Shown here in pieces: positions 36,477 through 45,840 of a stretch of DNA of 64,000 bases. Under the pieces are notes generated by a model. That model had not been told where the DNA came from, did no database searches, and saw only the letters and a list, made by a program, of their open reading frames with translations. This stretch comes from Flavobacterium agrisoli (GTDB lineage: Bacteria > Bacteroidota > Bacteroidia > Flavobacteriales > Flavobacteriaceae), in NCBI RefSeq assembly GCF_016522065.1, contig NZ_JAEHFV010000002.1:310001-374000 (forward strand), read 5' to 3'. Both the position numbers and the translations under genes were made by a program. Numbering within the stretch: the stretch's first letter is position 1; the number at the start of each line of letters is the position of its first letter.

Positions 36477-37985
36477 TTACAATCTTGTTTGAAACAAATG
36501 AAAGTAAGCTTCATTTGCATTGATAGTATCTTTGAAATTACGGATTGTTGTGTTTTGGTCAATAACTAATAATTCAATTCCAGCAATATCAGCAAAATCT
36601 TCCATAAACTCAGTAGTAATTGCTTGGCTGTAAACAGTATGGTGCGCTCCACCAGCCAAAATCCAAGCAGTAGCAGCTACATCAAGGTTTGGTTTACAAT
36701 CCCAAAGTACACGAGCTACAGGTAATTTTGGTAAATCAGCCATTGGTTTAACAGCAGTTACTTCGTTAACGATTAAACGGAAACGAGTTCCCATATCTAC
36801 CAACGAAACGTTGATAGCATCACCAGCTGGAGAGTTGAATACCAAACGAGCTGGATCTTCTTTTCCTCCAATTCCTAATGGATGTACTTCGCAAGATGGT
36901 TTTCCGTCAGCAATAGAGGGACAGATTTCCAACATGTGAGAACCCAAAACGTATGATTTTTGAGGTGTAAAGTGATAGGTGTAATCTTCCATGAAAGAAG
37001 TTCCTCCTTCAAGACCAATGTTCATTACTTTCAAAGCACGAACCATAGCCGCAGTTTTCCAGTCACCTTCTCCACCAAAACCGTAACCATCTGCCATTAA
37101 ACGTTGCGTTGCGATTCCTGGCAATTGTTTCCAAACTCCAAGATTTTCAAAAGTATCGGTAAAGGCTCCAAATCCTCCTTCTTCTAAGAAAGCTCTCAAA
37201 CCTAATTCGATTTTAGCCGCTTCAACTAAAGAATCTCTTTGTGCACCACCTTCTAAAAGTTGTGGTGTTAAGTTATAAGAAGACTCATAAACTGCTAATA
37301 AATCAGCCAATTGTTTATCAGTAACTTTTTCGATATGTTTAGTAACATCTGAAGAATCATATCCATTAACAGACATTCCGAAACGCACTTGCGCTTCAAC
37401 TTTATCACCTTCAGTAACGGCAACTTCACGCATATTGTCACCAATACGAGCTACTTTTAAGTTTTGCAATTCATTCCAACCTAAAGCAACTCTTGTCCAG
37501 TTTCCAAGTTTTGTTAAAACTCTTTCTTCTTGCCAGTGACCAACTATAACTTTACGTTTTTTACGTAATCTAGATACCATAAATCCAAATTCTCTATCTC
37601 CGTGAGCTGATTGGTTTAAGTTCATGAAATCCATATCGATTGAAGACCATGGAATTTCAGCATTGTATTGTGTATGTAAGTGACATAATGGTTTGTTTAA
37701 AATTGTCAAACCACCAATCCACATTTTTGCTGGAGAAAAAGTGTGCATCCAAGTAATAATACCGATACAGTTTTTATTAGAATTTGCCTCTAAACATAAA
37801 TCTAAAACTTGTTTAGGCGATTTTAAAGTGTCTTTAGTAACGATTTTTACTGGAATTTGAGAAGCTTCATCAAAAGCTTTTCCCATAATTGCAGCATGTT
37901 CTGCTACTTTTAATAATGTTTCCGGTCCGTATAATTCCTGGCTTCCTACTACAAACCAAACTTCTTTTTGTGAAATATCTATCAT
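36477..37985 (-). CDS. araA: L-arabinose isomerase
   Basis: 502 residues. It converts L-arabinose to L-ribulose in the cytoplasm. It opens with [13 protein letters not shown], has the substrate and metal region [16 protein letters not shown] (Glu) and [11 protein letters not shown] (Glu), and late His residues in LEICPSI and HHTVYS. Length fits the bacterial family (about 500). It follows araD after about 90 bases. Confidence 0.98.
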   Translation of the reverse strand: MIDISQKEVWFVVGSQELYGPETLLKVAEHAAIMGKAFDEASQIPVKIVTKDTLKSPKQVLDLCLEANSNKNCIGIITWMHTFSPAKMWIGGLTILNKPLCHLHTQYNAEIPWSSIDMDFMNLNQSAHGDREFGFMVSRLRKKRKVIVGHWQEERVLTKLGNWTRVALGWNELQNLKVARIGDNMREVAVTEGDKVEAQVRFGMSVNGYDSSDVTKHIEKVTDKQLADLLAVYESSYNLTPQLLEGGAQRDSLVEAAKIELGLRAFLEEGGFGAFTDTFENLGVWKQLPGIATQRLMADGYGFGGEGDWKTAAMVRALKVMNIGLEGGTSFMEDYTYHFTPQKSYVLGSHMLEICPSIADGKPSCEVHPLGIGGKEDPARLVFNSPAGDAINVSLVDMGTRFRLIVNEVTAVKPMADLPKLPVARVLWDCKPNLDVAATAWILAGGAHHTVYSQAITTEFMEDFADIAGIELLVIDQNTTIRNFKDTINANEAYFHLFQTRL

Positions 37986-38073
37986 TTTAGTATATTTTTT
38001 TATCGTTTATTGTTTTTCAAGATTTAGTAAAATCTATTCTCTCTATTCTATTTTCTTAATTCTGCAATCTTTT

Positions 38074-38775
38074 TTATTGTCCGTAATACGAATCTTTTCC
38101 GTGTTTACGTAAATAATGTTTTTTGATTAATGAATCTTTCAATCTTGGTGCATTCGGATTGATTTGCAAAGTCAAATACGCCATTTCTGCAACTACCTCT
38201 AAAACTTTAGAATTGTAAACGGCTTTAGCAGCATTTTTTCCCCAAGCAAAAGGACCATGATTTCCTAACAAAACCATTTCGGTTTCTTCGTAAGAAAGTC
38301 CTCTTTCTGTAAAACAATCTAAAATTTGAATACCCGTATTATGCTCGTAATTCCCTTCAATTAAGTTATCTTCCATTGGCGCAGCACAAGGAATGTCTGA
38401 TGTTAAATGATCGGCATGAGTAGTTCCGAAAATTGGAATATCTCTTTGCGATTGCGCCCAAGCCACAGAATAGGTTGCATGTGTATGTGCTATTCCGCCA
38501 ATATTTTCCCAATGCTTGTATAAATACGCATGGGTTTTGGTATCAGACGACGGACGTTTAGTTCCTTCCACAATATTGTTATCAAAATCAACAATAACAA
38601 TATCTTCCGGCTTTAAAATCTCATAAGGAACACCGCTCGGTTTAATGGCAAAAGTTCCTCTTGCTCTATCCACCGCACTAACATTTCCAAAAGTGTAAAC
38701 CACCAAATTCAAAGCATTCAGCTCCATATTGGCTTCGTAACATTCTTCTTTTAAACTTTTATAAATAGAACTCAT
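38074..38775 (-). CDS. araD: L-ribulose-5-phosphate 4-epimerase
   Basis: 233 residues of the class II aldolase/epimerase fold. It converts L-ribulose 5-phosphate to D-xylulose 5-phosphate, the entry to the pentose phosphate pathway. Zinc ligands are in GIAHTHATYSVAWAQ and in the later NHGPFAWG. It begins four bases after araB stops. Confidence 0.96.
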   Translation of the reverse strand: MSSIYKSLKEECYEANMELNALNLVVYTFGNVSAVDRARGTFAIKPSGVPYEILKPEDIVIVDFDNNIVEGTKRPSSDTKTHAYLYKHWENIGGIAHTHATYSVAWAQSQRDIPIFGTTHADHLTSDIPCAAPMEDNLIEGNYEHNTGIQILDCFTERGLSYEETEMVLLGNHGPFAWGKNAAKAVYNSKVLEVVAEMAYLTLQINPNAPRLKDSLIKKHYLRKHGKDSYYGQ

Positions 38776-38779
38776 GTTT

Positions 38780-40450
38780 TTATTTTTTTGTAATTGATTC
38801 TACAAATTCACATAAAGCACTATAAGATGCCATTCCTTTAGCATATTCAGCCACTTTATCCGCTTCTGGATGATATTCACTTTCAAAATCACTCCCCATA
38901 TGTTTACTTGCTTCAATAACATTTGGATAAATTCCAGCTGCTACCGCTGCATAAATAGCCGCACCTAAAGCTGGTGCCTGATCTGAAGCCGCAACTTTAA
39001 TGGGTTTATTTAAAACATTAGCCAACGTTTGCATGATGAAAGGCGATTTGCGCGCTACTCCACCAATTCCGATTACGGTATCAATTCGAACACCTTCCTC
39101 TTCAAAACGGTCAACAATTTTTTTAGAACCGAAACAAATCGCATTAATTAAAGCTTTAAAAATATGTGGTGCTTTTGTTCCTAAAGATAAATTGGTCATT
39201 GCCGCTTTTAACCCTTGATTCGCATCTGGAGTCCTGCGTCCATTTACCCAGTCTAAAGCCGTTGGAATACTTTCTGACAACGGAATAGCTTCTGCTTGTT
39301 GGGTTAATGTTTTAATGAAATTATTTTCAACTTCTTCTTTTAATCTAATTTTTTGATCGTCTGATAAAAGGTTTGAACTGTAAACCAAATTATCCAAAGG
39401 CCAGCTCAACGTTTCTTTAAACCATGCCAACACATCACCAAAAGCCGATTGTCCAGCTTCTAATCCGATGTAATTTGGAATTACTGAGCCGTCAACTTGT
39501 CCACAAATTCCACGAACACAATTTGAACCGATGATTTCTTTATCAGCAATCATAATATCGCAAGTAGAAGTTCCCATTACACGAACCAATGTGTGCTCAT
39601 CCACTTTTGCTCCCACAGCTCCCGAGTGCGCATCAAAAGTTCCAACTGCAATTATAGTATCTGTAGTTAAGCCTAAACGAGTTGCCCATTCTTCACTTAA
39701 AGTTCCGGCAACCTCATCAGATGTGAATGTTGCATCGAATAAGTTTTCTCTTAAATCAGCTAAATACGGATCTAATTTTGATAAAAATTCAACTGGAGGT
39801 AATCCGTTCCAATCGTCATGCCACATTGCTTTATGGCCTGCTGCACAACGTGAGCGTTTGAATGATTTTACATCTTTGTCAGCAACTAACAAATACGTCA
39901 TTAAATCACAATGCTCCATCCAAGTATGTGCTGCTTTTTTCACTGCCTCATCTTCACGAGCGATATGTAAAATTTTAGCCCAAAACCATTCAGACGAATA
40001 AATTCCACCTTCGTATTTAGTGAAATCTTCGCCTCCCCAAGAAACCGCTAATTTATTTATCTCATCGGCTTCGTTAATAGAAGTATGGTCTTTCCAAAGA
40101 ATCATCATGGCATTTGGATTCTCTGCAAATTCTGGAGTTAATGCTAATGGCGTTCCATCAGCTGCCACAGGAATTGGAGAAGAACCAGTAGTGTCAATAC
40201 AAATACTTTTGATTTGCTCCGCAGGAATATTTGCCGATTGCACTACGTTTTTAATTGTATTTTCAAGTCCTTCGATGTGATCCAAAGGGTGTTGACGAAA
40301 TTGATTGATGGCAGCATTGCAATATTGCTTGTTTTTCCATCTTTGGTAATAATGAACGTTTGATGCTACTTCATGGCCATTTTCTGCATCTATCAAAACA
40401 GCACGAACAGAATCCGTTCCGTAATCTAAGCCAATTACATAATTTTTCAT
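38780..40450 (-). CDS. araB: L-ribulokinase
   Basis: 556 residues of the FGGY kinase family. It phosphorylates L-ribulose with ATP. The start reads VIGLDYGTDSVRAVLIDA, then QYCNAAINQFRQHPLDH, MEHCDLMTYLL and the C-terminal FGGY region (GIGGVARKSPFIMQTLANVL). It is the first gene of araBDA. The upstream region carries a TATATTTG box at 40479-40486 and an AraR-like operator (40503-40521). Confidence 0.98.
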   Translation of the reverse strand: MKNYVIGLDYGTDSVRAVLIDAENGHEVASNVHYYQRWKNKQYCNAAINQFRQHPLDHIEGLENTIKNVVQSANIPAEQIKSICIDTTGSSPIPVAADGTPLALTPEFAENPNAMMILWKDHTSINEADEINKLAVSWGGEDFTKYEGGIYSSEWFWAKILHIAREDEAVKKAAHTWMEHCDLMTYLLVADKDVKSFKRSRCAAGHKAMWHDDWNGLPPVEFLSKLDPYLADLRENLFDATFTSDEVAGTLSEEWATRLGLTTDTIIAVGTFDAHSGAVGAKVDEHTLVRVMGTSTCDIMIADKEIIGSNCVRGICGQVDGSVIPNYIGLEAGQSAFGDVLAWFKETLSWPLDNLVYSSNLLSDDQKIRLKEEVENNFIKTLTQQAEAIPLSESIPTALDWVNGRRTPDANQGLKAAMTNLSLGTKAPHIFKALINAICFGSKKIVDRFEEEGVRIDTVIGIGGVARKSPFIMQTLANVLNKPIKVAASDQAPALGAAIYAAVAAGIYPNVIEASKHMGSDFESEYHPEADKVAEYAKGMASYSALCEFVESITKK

Positions 40451-40478
40451 CTTAAAAGACTTTTACTTTTTTAGGTTA

Positions 40479-40486
40479 CAAATATA
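40479..40486 (-). promoter_or_regulatory. -7 box of the araBDA promoter
   Basis: TATATTTG on the minus strand, 28 bases before the araB start. A -33 element 17-23 bases upstream would fall inside the operator at 40503-40521, as expected for repression. Confidence 0.6.
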
Positions 40487-40502
40487 ATATTCTCTTTTTA
40501 AT

Positions 40503-40521
40503 AAGTGTTTATTTTACACTT
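40503..40521. promoter_or_regulatory. Predicted AraR operator, araBDA
   Basis: AAGTGT, seven bases, ACACTT: a perfect 6+6 palindrome. It is the best match of five sites with this architecture in the window, all next to arabinose genes or the symporter. Confidence 0.7.
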
Positions 40522-40528
40522 TTTTAAA

Positions 40529-40591
40529 TTAATAAAATTCAAACAAAGATTTCATATCATTATCAAATTTTACTTTCATCATTCTTGAATG
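40529..40591 (-). pseudogene. Vestige: last 20 codons of a lost GH43 gene
   Basis: On the minus strand the bases encode HSRMMKVKFDNDMKSLFEFY and a stop, which matches the end of the GH43 gene at 42664-43782 (HARMMKVKFDKEDKPLFEFY) at 15 of 20 residues, with high DNA identity including the stop codon. Three TAA codons precede it in frame, so nothing upstream of the fragment survives. It lies in the gap between the GH51 gene and the araB operator, and is the scar of a deleted GH43 copy. Confidence 0.85.
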
Positions 40592-40635
40592 TTATTATTA
40601 TGTGTTTCTTCAATTAAATATCTAAAACCATAACT

Positions 40636-42618
40636 TTATTTTATTTTTAATTTTAAAATAGCAACAGAGTAAGCAGGCAAATTCAATACTGCTTTTCTAC
40701 CTTTCATTTTGTATTCACTTTCAGTTGGAATTATTTTGGTAGGTTCAGCAATAGTATTGTAATCTTCTAAATTGGAATGTGTCATAAGGATTAATTTACC
40801 TTTAGATTCTAGGGCGTTTCCAGACAAGTTAAGAGCAACGTCTTGCGCTTTCGCAGATGTGTTAACAAGTTTCACAATTAATTCTTTTTTGTCTATGTCT
40901 TTTGCGGCAGTGGCATACAACTCGTTTTGACCTGTCAAGGCTTTTCCATCTTTTGTAATGGCAACAACATCAGTTCCTTTGTTGGTAGAAAACAACTTTT
41001 GAACATAGTAATTGGCTGTACCAAAAGAATGTATATTATCAAACCAAATCATATCGGGAGCCCACTGAAAAGCATCAACATGAGCCATCAAGGGTGCATA
41101 AGAAGTTAAATGAACCACATCTGCATTGCGTTCTAAACCAGTCATAAATGCGGCTTCAGACACTGCTGATAACCAGTTATTTTCTTTCATTCCATCTTCT
41201 ACACCTTTAGGATGCGCGGCATATTCACCTGCAAAAACCTTTGGCCCTTTCCTGTCGTAGTTATCGTATCTCGTTGCGTTTTCTTTGAACCACTCAGGAT
41301 TTTTATAATAATGCTCATCAACAATTTCAGCATTTAACTTTTTAAGTTCTTGCATTCCATAATCGAAAAAAGCTCCGTCAGGCGAAGGTCCCGAACCTGA
41401 TACTATAATCATATTTGGATATTTTGCTTTTATCGCTTCTGCAAAAACTTTGTATCGCTCAATATACTGTGGTCCCCATTGTTCATTTCCAACCCCAATA
41501 AATTTTAGGTTAAATGGTTTTGGATGTCCCATATCAGAACGCAATTTCCCCCATTTTGAAGTAACTGCTCCATTGGCAAATTCAATTAAATCCAAAGCAT
41601 CTTGTACATAAGGATCTAGTTCTTCCATAGGAACTAATTCGCCTGTATTGTATTGACAAGCAATTCCACAACTTAAAATCGGGAGCGGTTCTGCACCTAT
41701 ATCTTCTGACAATTGGAAATATTCAAAAAAACCTAAACCAAAAGATTGAAAATAATCGGGTGCATCTTTATGTTTGAATTCGGTATTCCAACGGTTAATC
41801 ATGGTTTCTCGATCTTCTACAGCGCCAACCGTTTTTTTCCATTGGTATCTGTTTTCCAATGTTCTTCCTTCAACGATACAACCGCCTGGGAATCGTAAAA
41901 ATCCAGGTTTTAAATCGTATAATAATTGTACCAAATCCTTACGTAAACCATTTTTCCTATTGTTCCAAGTCTCTTCTGGGAACAATGAAATCATATCCAA
42001 ATCGATCGTTCCAGTTCCTTCAAAAGTGATTCTCAGTTGTGCTTTCGCTTCGGTTTCAGTAGCAATGATTTGAGAAGAATATTGTTTCCAATTCGTATCT
42101 GTTGGAACTATAGTTGTTTCGCCTAAAACTTTTTTGTCTTTAGTAATAAATTGAATAATAATCTTTTTGATGCCATTATTGTGGTTGGCTGCTTTTAAGG
42201 AAAGATTGTATTTGGCATCTTTTATAACTCCCATTCCACGAAATCCTTCATTAACGATTTGGTATCCTTTGTCATTATTAATTATAATTCTACAAAAATC
42301 AGAGTTGTTTGCGTTTCCAGAAGTTCGCATTGGCGTGGCAATACCAGATTCCTGATTTAAAGAATGATTTTTACTATTGGGTTGCCACCAACCCATAAGT
42401 GGAGAGGCAAATTCGAAAGAACGATTTTTTACCATTTCAGCATACAAACCACCATCGGCAGCAAAGTTGATATCTTCGAAAAAGACACCGTACATTGTTG
42501 GCTGAATTTTGGCAATGGTTTGTGCGGTATTTACTTCAAGATTGGTTTGTGCGAGTACTGATAAACCGTTTAGTAAAAGACCGCAAAGGGTAATTTTTGT
42601 AATTAAATTTGATTTCAT
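40636..42618 (-). CDS. Secreted alpha-L-arabinofuranosidase, GH51
   Basis: About 660 residues from MKSNLITKI (a further ATG six codons upstream would add only MERNYK). Signal peptide ends near LSVLAQT. Family 51 catalytic residues: acid/base Glu in GVGNEQWGP and nucleophile Glu in KVFAGEYAAHP. It has an N-terminal carbohydrate-binding-like region (about 80-200) before the barrel. It removes alpha-linked arabinofuranose from arabinan or arabinoxylan. No T9SS sorting domain, so probably periplasmic. Confidence 0.93.
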   Translation of the reverse strand: MKSNLITKITLCGLLLNGLSVLAQTNLEVNTAQTIAKIQPTMYGVFFEDINFAADGGLYAEMVKNRSFEFASPLMGWWQPNSKNHSLNQESGIATPMRTSGNANNSDFCRIIINNDKGYQIVNEGFRGMGVIKDAKYNLSLKAANHNNGIKKIIIQFITKDKKVLGETTIVPTDTNWKQYSSQIIATETEAKAQLRITFEGTGTIDLDMISLFPEETWNNRKNGLRKDLVQLLYDLKPGFLRFPGGCIVEGRTLENRYQWKKTVGAVEDRETMINRWNTEFKHKDAPDYFQSFGLGFFEYFQLSEDIGAEPLPILSCGIACQYNTGELVPMEELDPYVQDALDLIEFANGAVTSKWGKLRSDMGHPKPFNLKFIGVGNEQWGPQYIERYKVFAEAIKAKYPNMIIVSGSGPSPDGAFFDYGMQELKKLNAEIVDEHYYKNPEWFKENATRYDNYDRKGPKVFAGEYAAHPKGVEDGMKENNWLSAVSEAAFMTGLERNADVVHLTSYAPLMAHVDAFQWAPDMIWFDNIHSFGTANYYVQKLFSTNKGTDVVAITKDGKALTGQNELYATAAKDIDKKELIVKLVNTSAKAQDVALNLSGNALESKGKLILMTHSNLEDYNTIAEPTKIIPTESEYKMKGRKAVLNLPAYSVAILKLKIK

Positions 42619-42663
42619 TTTATAATTTCTTTCCATTCTTCACAGACTCTTGCACTTTCCTGA

Positions 42664-43782
42664 TTAATAAAATTCAAACAATGGTTTGTCTTCTTTATCA
42701 AATTTTACTTTCATCATTCTTGCATGACGATTAGGATCGTATAACGGGTCAGCCACAATCTCTTTTAACGGTCTCTTATCAGTCGCGGGTACCACTTTTG
42801 CATCTCCAACCGCATTTTCATAATCCCTTGCATGGTAAATCATTAATGGATCTCCGTTTTCATCCACTGTGAAAGAGTTATGACCAGGTCCGTAAATACC
42901 TTTTGATGCGTTCGTTTTTAAAACTGGATTTCTCGATTTTTTCCAGGAATTTCTATCTAATAAATCCGCATTTTCGTCTGCTTCCATCATACCCATAGCA
43001 TAGCAAGCTCCTGTAGCACTTGCCGAAAAAGTGATGTAAATTTTTCCTTTGTTTTTAATGAATGCTGGCCCTTCATTTACCCAAAAACCAATGCGCTCCC
43101 AATCATAATCCGGAGTAGTGAGCATGAACTGAACGGTTTTTAATTTGATAGGCGATTCCATTTCGGCTAAATACAAATTAGACGCTGCGAATTGTCCGCC
43201 TGTTTTTTCTGCCCAACAAAAATAACGTTTGCCTTTATGTTCAAATACAGTTCCGTCTAGCGAAAAATCAGTAAAACTTTTTGGGTCGTTATCAGCAGCT
43301 TGCATTTGTCCTAATTCTTTCCACTTATCTTTTAGAGGATCTTGACCGGAGCACTCCAAAACATAAGGTCGTAATCTCCAAATATCATCTTCTTTACTTG
43401 CCGCAAAATACACATACCATTTTCCATCTAAATAATGAATTTCTGGAGCCCAAACGTGACGGCTCATTGGTCCACTAGCGTGTTTTTCCCATACTCTAAA
43501 AGGTGCTGCATTTTGTAATTCAGCAATCGTTTTTGCACGTCTAATTTCGATCGCATCATAAGTTGGTACAGATCCTGTAAAATAATAATACCCATCTGTA
43601 TGTTTATAGATAAACGGATCTGCTCTTTGCAGCACAATCGGTTTGTTAGAACCTTTTGTGTTTGCGATAGTAGCAACTTCCTCTTTAGATGTTTCTTTTT
43701 GTTCTTTTTTATCAGAACAAGAAACAACACTTGCCAAAACAACGGCAGAAAGGGCTATTTTTGTGATTAAATTTGGTTTCAT
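42664..43782 (-). CDS. GH43 arabinosidase, lipoprotein
   Basis: 372 residues with a lipobox (ASVVSC, Cys22). Family 43 fold with the catalytic base Asp55 in QRADPFIYKHTDGYYYF, the pKa-modulating Asp in TDFSLDGTV, and the acid Glu in VNEGPAFI. The motif order matches GH43 arabinofuranosidases (similar to the exo-alpha-1,5 type). The subfamily cannot be fixed by eye. It is 45 bases from the GH51 gene, and their first 12 codons are near identical in DNA, pointing to exchange between the two. Confidence 0.88.
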   Translation of the reverse strand: MKPNLITKIALSAVVLASVVSCSDKKEQKETSKEEVATIANTKGSNKPIVLQRADPFIYKHTDGYYYFTGSVPTYDAIEIRRAKTIAELQNAAPFRVWEKHASGPMSRHVWAPEIHYLDGKWYVYFAASKEDDIWRLRPYVLECSGQDPLKDKWKELGQMQAADNDPKSFTDFSLDGTVFEHKGKRYFCWAEKTGGQFAASNLYLAEMESPIKLKTVQFMLTTPDYDWERIGFWVNEGPAFIKNKGKIYITFSASATGACYAMGMMEADENADLLDRNSWKKSRNPVLKTNASKGIYGPGHNSFTVDENGDPLMIYHARDYENAVGDAKVVPATDKRPLKEIVADPLYDPNRHARMMKVKFDKEDKPLFEFY

Positions 43783-43858
43783 TATTTTGTATTTTTTTAA
43801 GTTTAAATTTTAGTTTTATACAGTAAACTTTTTAAGGCTATCTTTTTTTTGATTTAAA

Positions 43859-45802
43859 TTAATTCAATAAAATCACTCCTCCGTTTGGTTGAATTGTCAA
43901 AGAAACTTCCCCATTTTTATTGATTTTTATATTCTTCATTTCGGGTTTATTTCCTTTTTCATCGGAGTAATAGGAAGCGTCTTTACCGGCTAGCATTGGT
44001 AAATTCACTTTTAATTTTAAAGGTTCTTTCGTAGCATTTATTCCAACCACATACCACTTGTCATTATGTCTTCTGGCCAATAGGCAGTATTTTCCAGGGT
44101 AACCTTCTATAAAACGTGTTTCGTCCCAAGTAGTAGGCACATTTTTCATAAAGTCTATTGCAAATGAAGGTGCATCCTGCAGATTGTTTGGAGCAATGGC
44201 AAACATTTGAACCGAACTTTGGAATAAGACTGACGTAGCTAATTGAAATACATCTCCTGTCTTTCTCGTTTGTCCGCCGTCATTTGTTTTATTATGTCTT
44301 TTATTTAGCAAAACTGGACCAAATTCCATAGAGCCGACTGCATTCCTGATAAAAGGATGCAATGAAGCATTATATGCTTCATTATCGTTTGCGTGTTGTG
44401 TGAAAATCAAATTCTCGGATGCTAAAACTGCCTCGCTACTAACATAGTTTGGGTACATTTTTTCCCATCCTCTTGGTAGGGTACAACCGTGAAATATTAT
44501 CATCAAACCATATTCATTGGCATCTGATAAAATATCTTCGTAAAGTTTGATTGTTTCTTGTTTATCGCCTCCAAAAAAATCAACTTTCAAGCCTTTAACT
44601 CCGTGACTTTTTAGCCATTTCATTTCTTTCTTTCTGGCTATTGAATTGTTCATACGGTATTTTGCACCTTGTGGCGCATCATTTGAATATCCATTTGAAT
44701 TATACCACAGAAAAACATCCACACCTTTAGATTGTGCATATTTGAATAAGTCTGGTAAGCGGTCTTGACCTATTTGCTTATCCCAAAGTCCGTCTATCAA
44801 AACATATTCGTACCCCATTGTTGAAGCTAGGTCGATGTATTTAACCTGATCTTCGTAATTGATACTATTATCCTGCCACATAATCCAGCTCCAAGTGCTT
44901 CGCCCATACTTATATTTTTGTGAAGGTTCATAAAGTGGTTTTACAAGATCAAAAGGTACTGTGGTTTCTACTATTGGTTTGAGGTTATCTCCAACTGTTA
45001 TCGTACGCCAAGGCGTTTCTCCCGGAAGGCTCATAGCAGGTTGTGCAGTACCATTGCCGTTATTTTCTTTTGGGTTAGGAAAAGCGATTGAGTAAACTCC
45101 GTCTTTGATTCCATCGCTCAAATGAGATCCGCAATAAGAACTATTAACACCAGTTTCTGAAACCAGCGCCCAACCATTATTTGCTACATGAAAAAGTGCT
45201 GGAAAAGTATATCCTTCACCGTATTTTGATGGAGTCCCTACAGGTTCATCAGCCACATATTCTTCCTCATAACTTGGTTTAGTTCGCATCCAACCAATCA
45301 TCGGAGTTGCTTGTGGGGTTAAAAAAGTGGTCGTGTTTTGAGGAAAATTAAATGCTGAAATCTCTTTTTCAACCACACAACAAGCTGTTTCATCTTCCTG
45401 TGGCAATGAATATTTGAAGGCAACATCATTATTATTGACTCTGAAAATAAAATCGATATGCTGTTTTTTCTCATTCATCAAAGTCAAAATAATTTCTTTT
45501 GCTTGATAATGAACAGAAGAAACTTTTATTTTTTCCAATTCATATTTTTCATCAATAGTGTTTTCTTTAGCAGATTGAAATGTCATTCCTTTTGAAAAAT
45601 CTCCGTGATTGGTTACAAGTCCCAAAGGAGATTTTTCGACCAATACTTTTTTATTATATTCTACAGAATATGAAGGAATCCCCTGATCTATATAAAAATT
45701 CAATAGTAATTTACCATCTTGAGAGGTAACCGATTTTATTTGTCCTATCGTTAAGATTGGAAGTAGAAAAAACAATAAGGTATTCTTTATTAAATTATTC
45801 AT
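43859..45802 (-). CDS. GH97 glycosidase, retaining type
   Basis: About 647 residues from MNNLIKNTLLFFLL, a clear signal peptide. A longer ORF start at 45856 would overlap the upstream gene. N-terminal beta-sandwich (about 25-270), then a catalytic barrel with GLKVDFFGGDKQ, where the Asp matches the nucleophile of retaining GH97 enzymes such as BtGH97b, rather than the inverting SusB type. Retaining GH97 members are alpha-galactosidases, and one from Bacteroides thetaiotaomicron is a beta-L-arabinopyranosidase/alpha-galactosidase. Because it sits in an arabinose operon, the second activity is the more likely, but this is inference. Confidence 0.85.
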   Translation of the reverse strand: MNNLIKNTLLFFLLPILTIGQIKSVTSQDGKLLLNFYIDQGIPSYSVEYNKKVLVEKSPLGLVTNHGDFSKGMTFQSAKENTIDEKYELEKIKVSSVHYQAKEIILTLMNEKKQHIDFIFRVNNNDVAFKYSLPQEDETACCVVEKEISAFNFPQNTTTFLTPQATPMIGWMRTKPSYEEEYVADEPVGTPSKYGEGYTFPALFHVANNGWALVSETGVNSSYCGSHLSDGIKDGVYSIAFPNPKENNGNGTAQPAMSLPGETPWRTITVGDNLKPIVETTVPFDLVKPLYEPSQKYKYGRSTWSWIMWQDNSINYEDQVKYIDLASTMGYEYVLIDGLWDKQIGQDRLPDLFKYAQSKGVDVFLWYNSNGYSNDAPQGAKYRMNNSIARKKEMKWLKSHGVKGLKVDFFGGDKQETIKLYEDILSDANEYGLMIIFHGCTLPRGWEKMYPNYVSSEAVLASENLIFTQHANDNEAYNASLHPFIRNAVGSMEFGPVLLNKRHNKTNDGGQTRKTGDVFQLATSVLFQSSVQMFAIAPNNLQDAPSFAIDFMKNVPTTWDETRFIEGYPGKYCLLARRHNDKWYVVGINATKEPLKLKVNLPMLAGKDASYYSDEKGNKPEMKNIKINKNGEVSLTIQPNGGVILLN

Positions 45803-45840
45803 TTTTTGTATCAATCTTTTTTTAAAATTATAATTATGCC

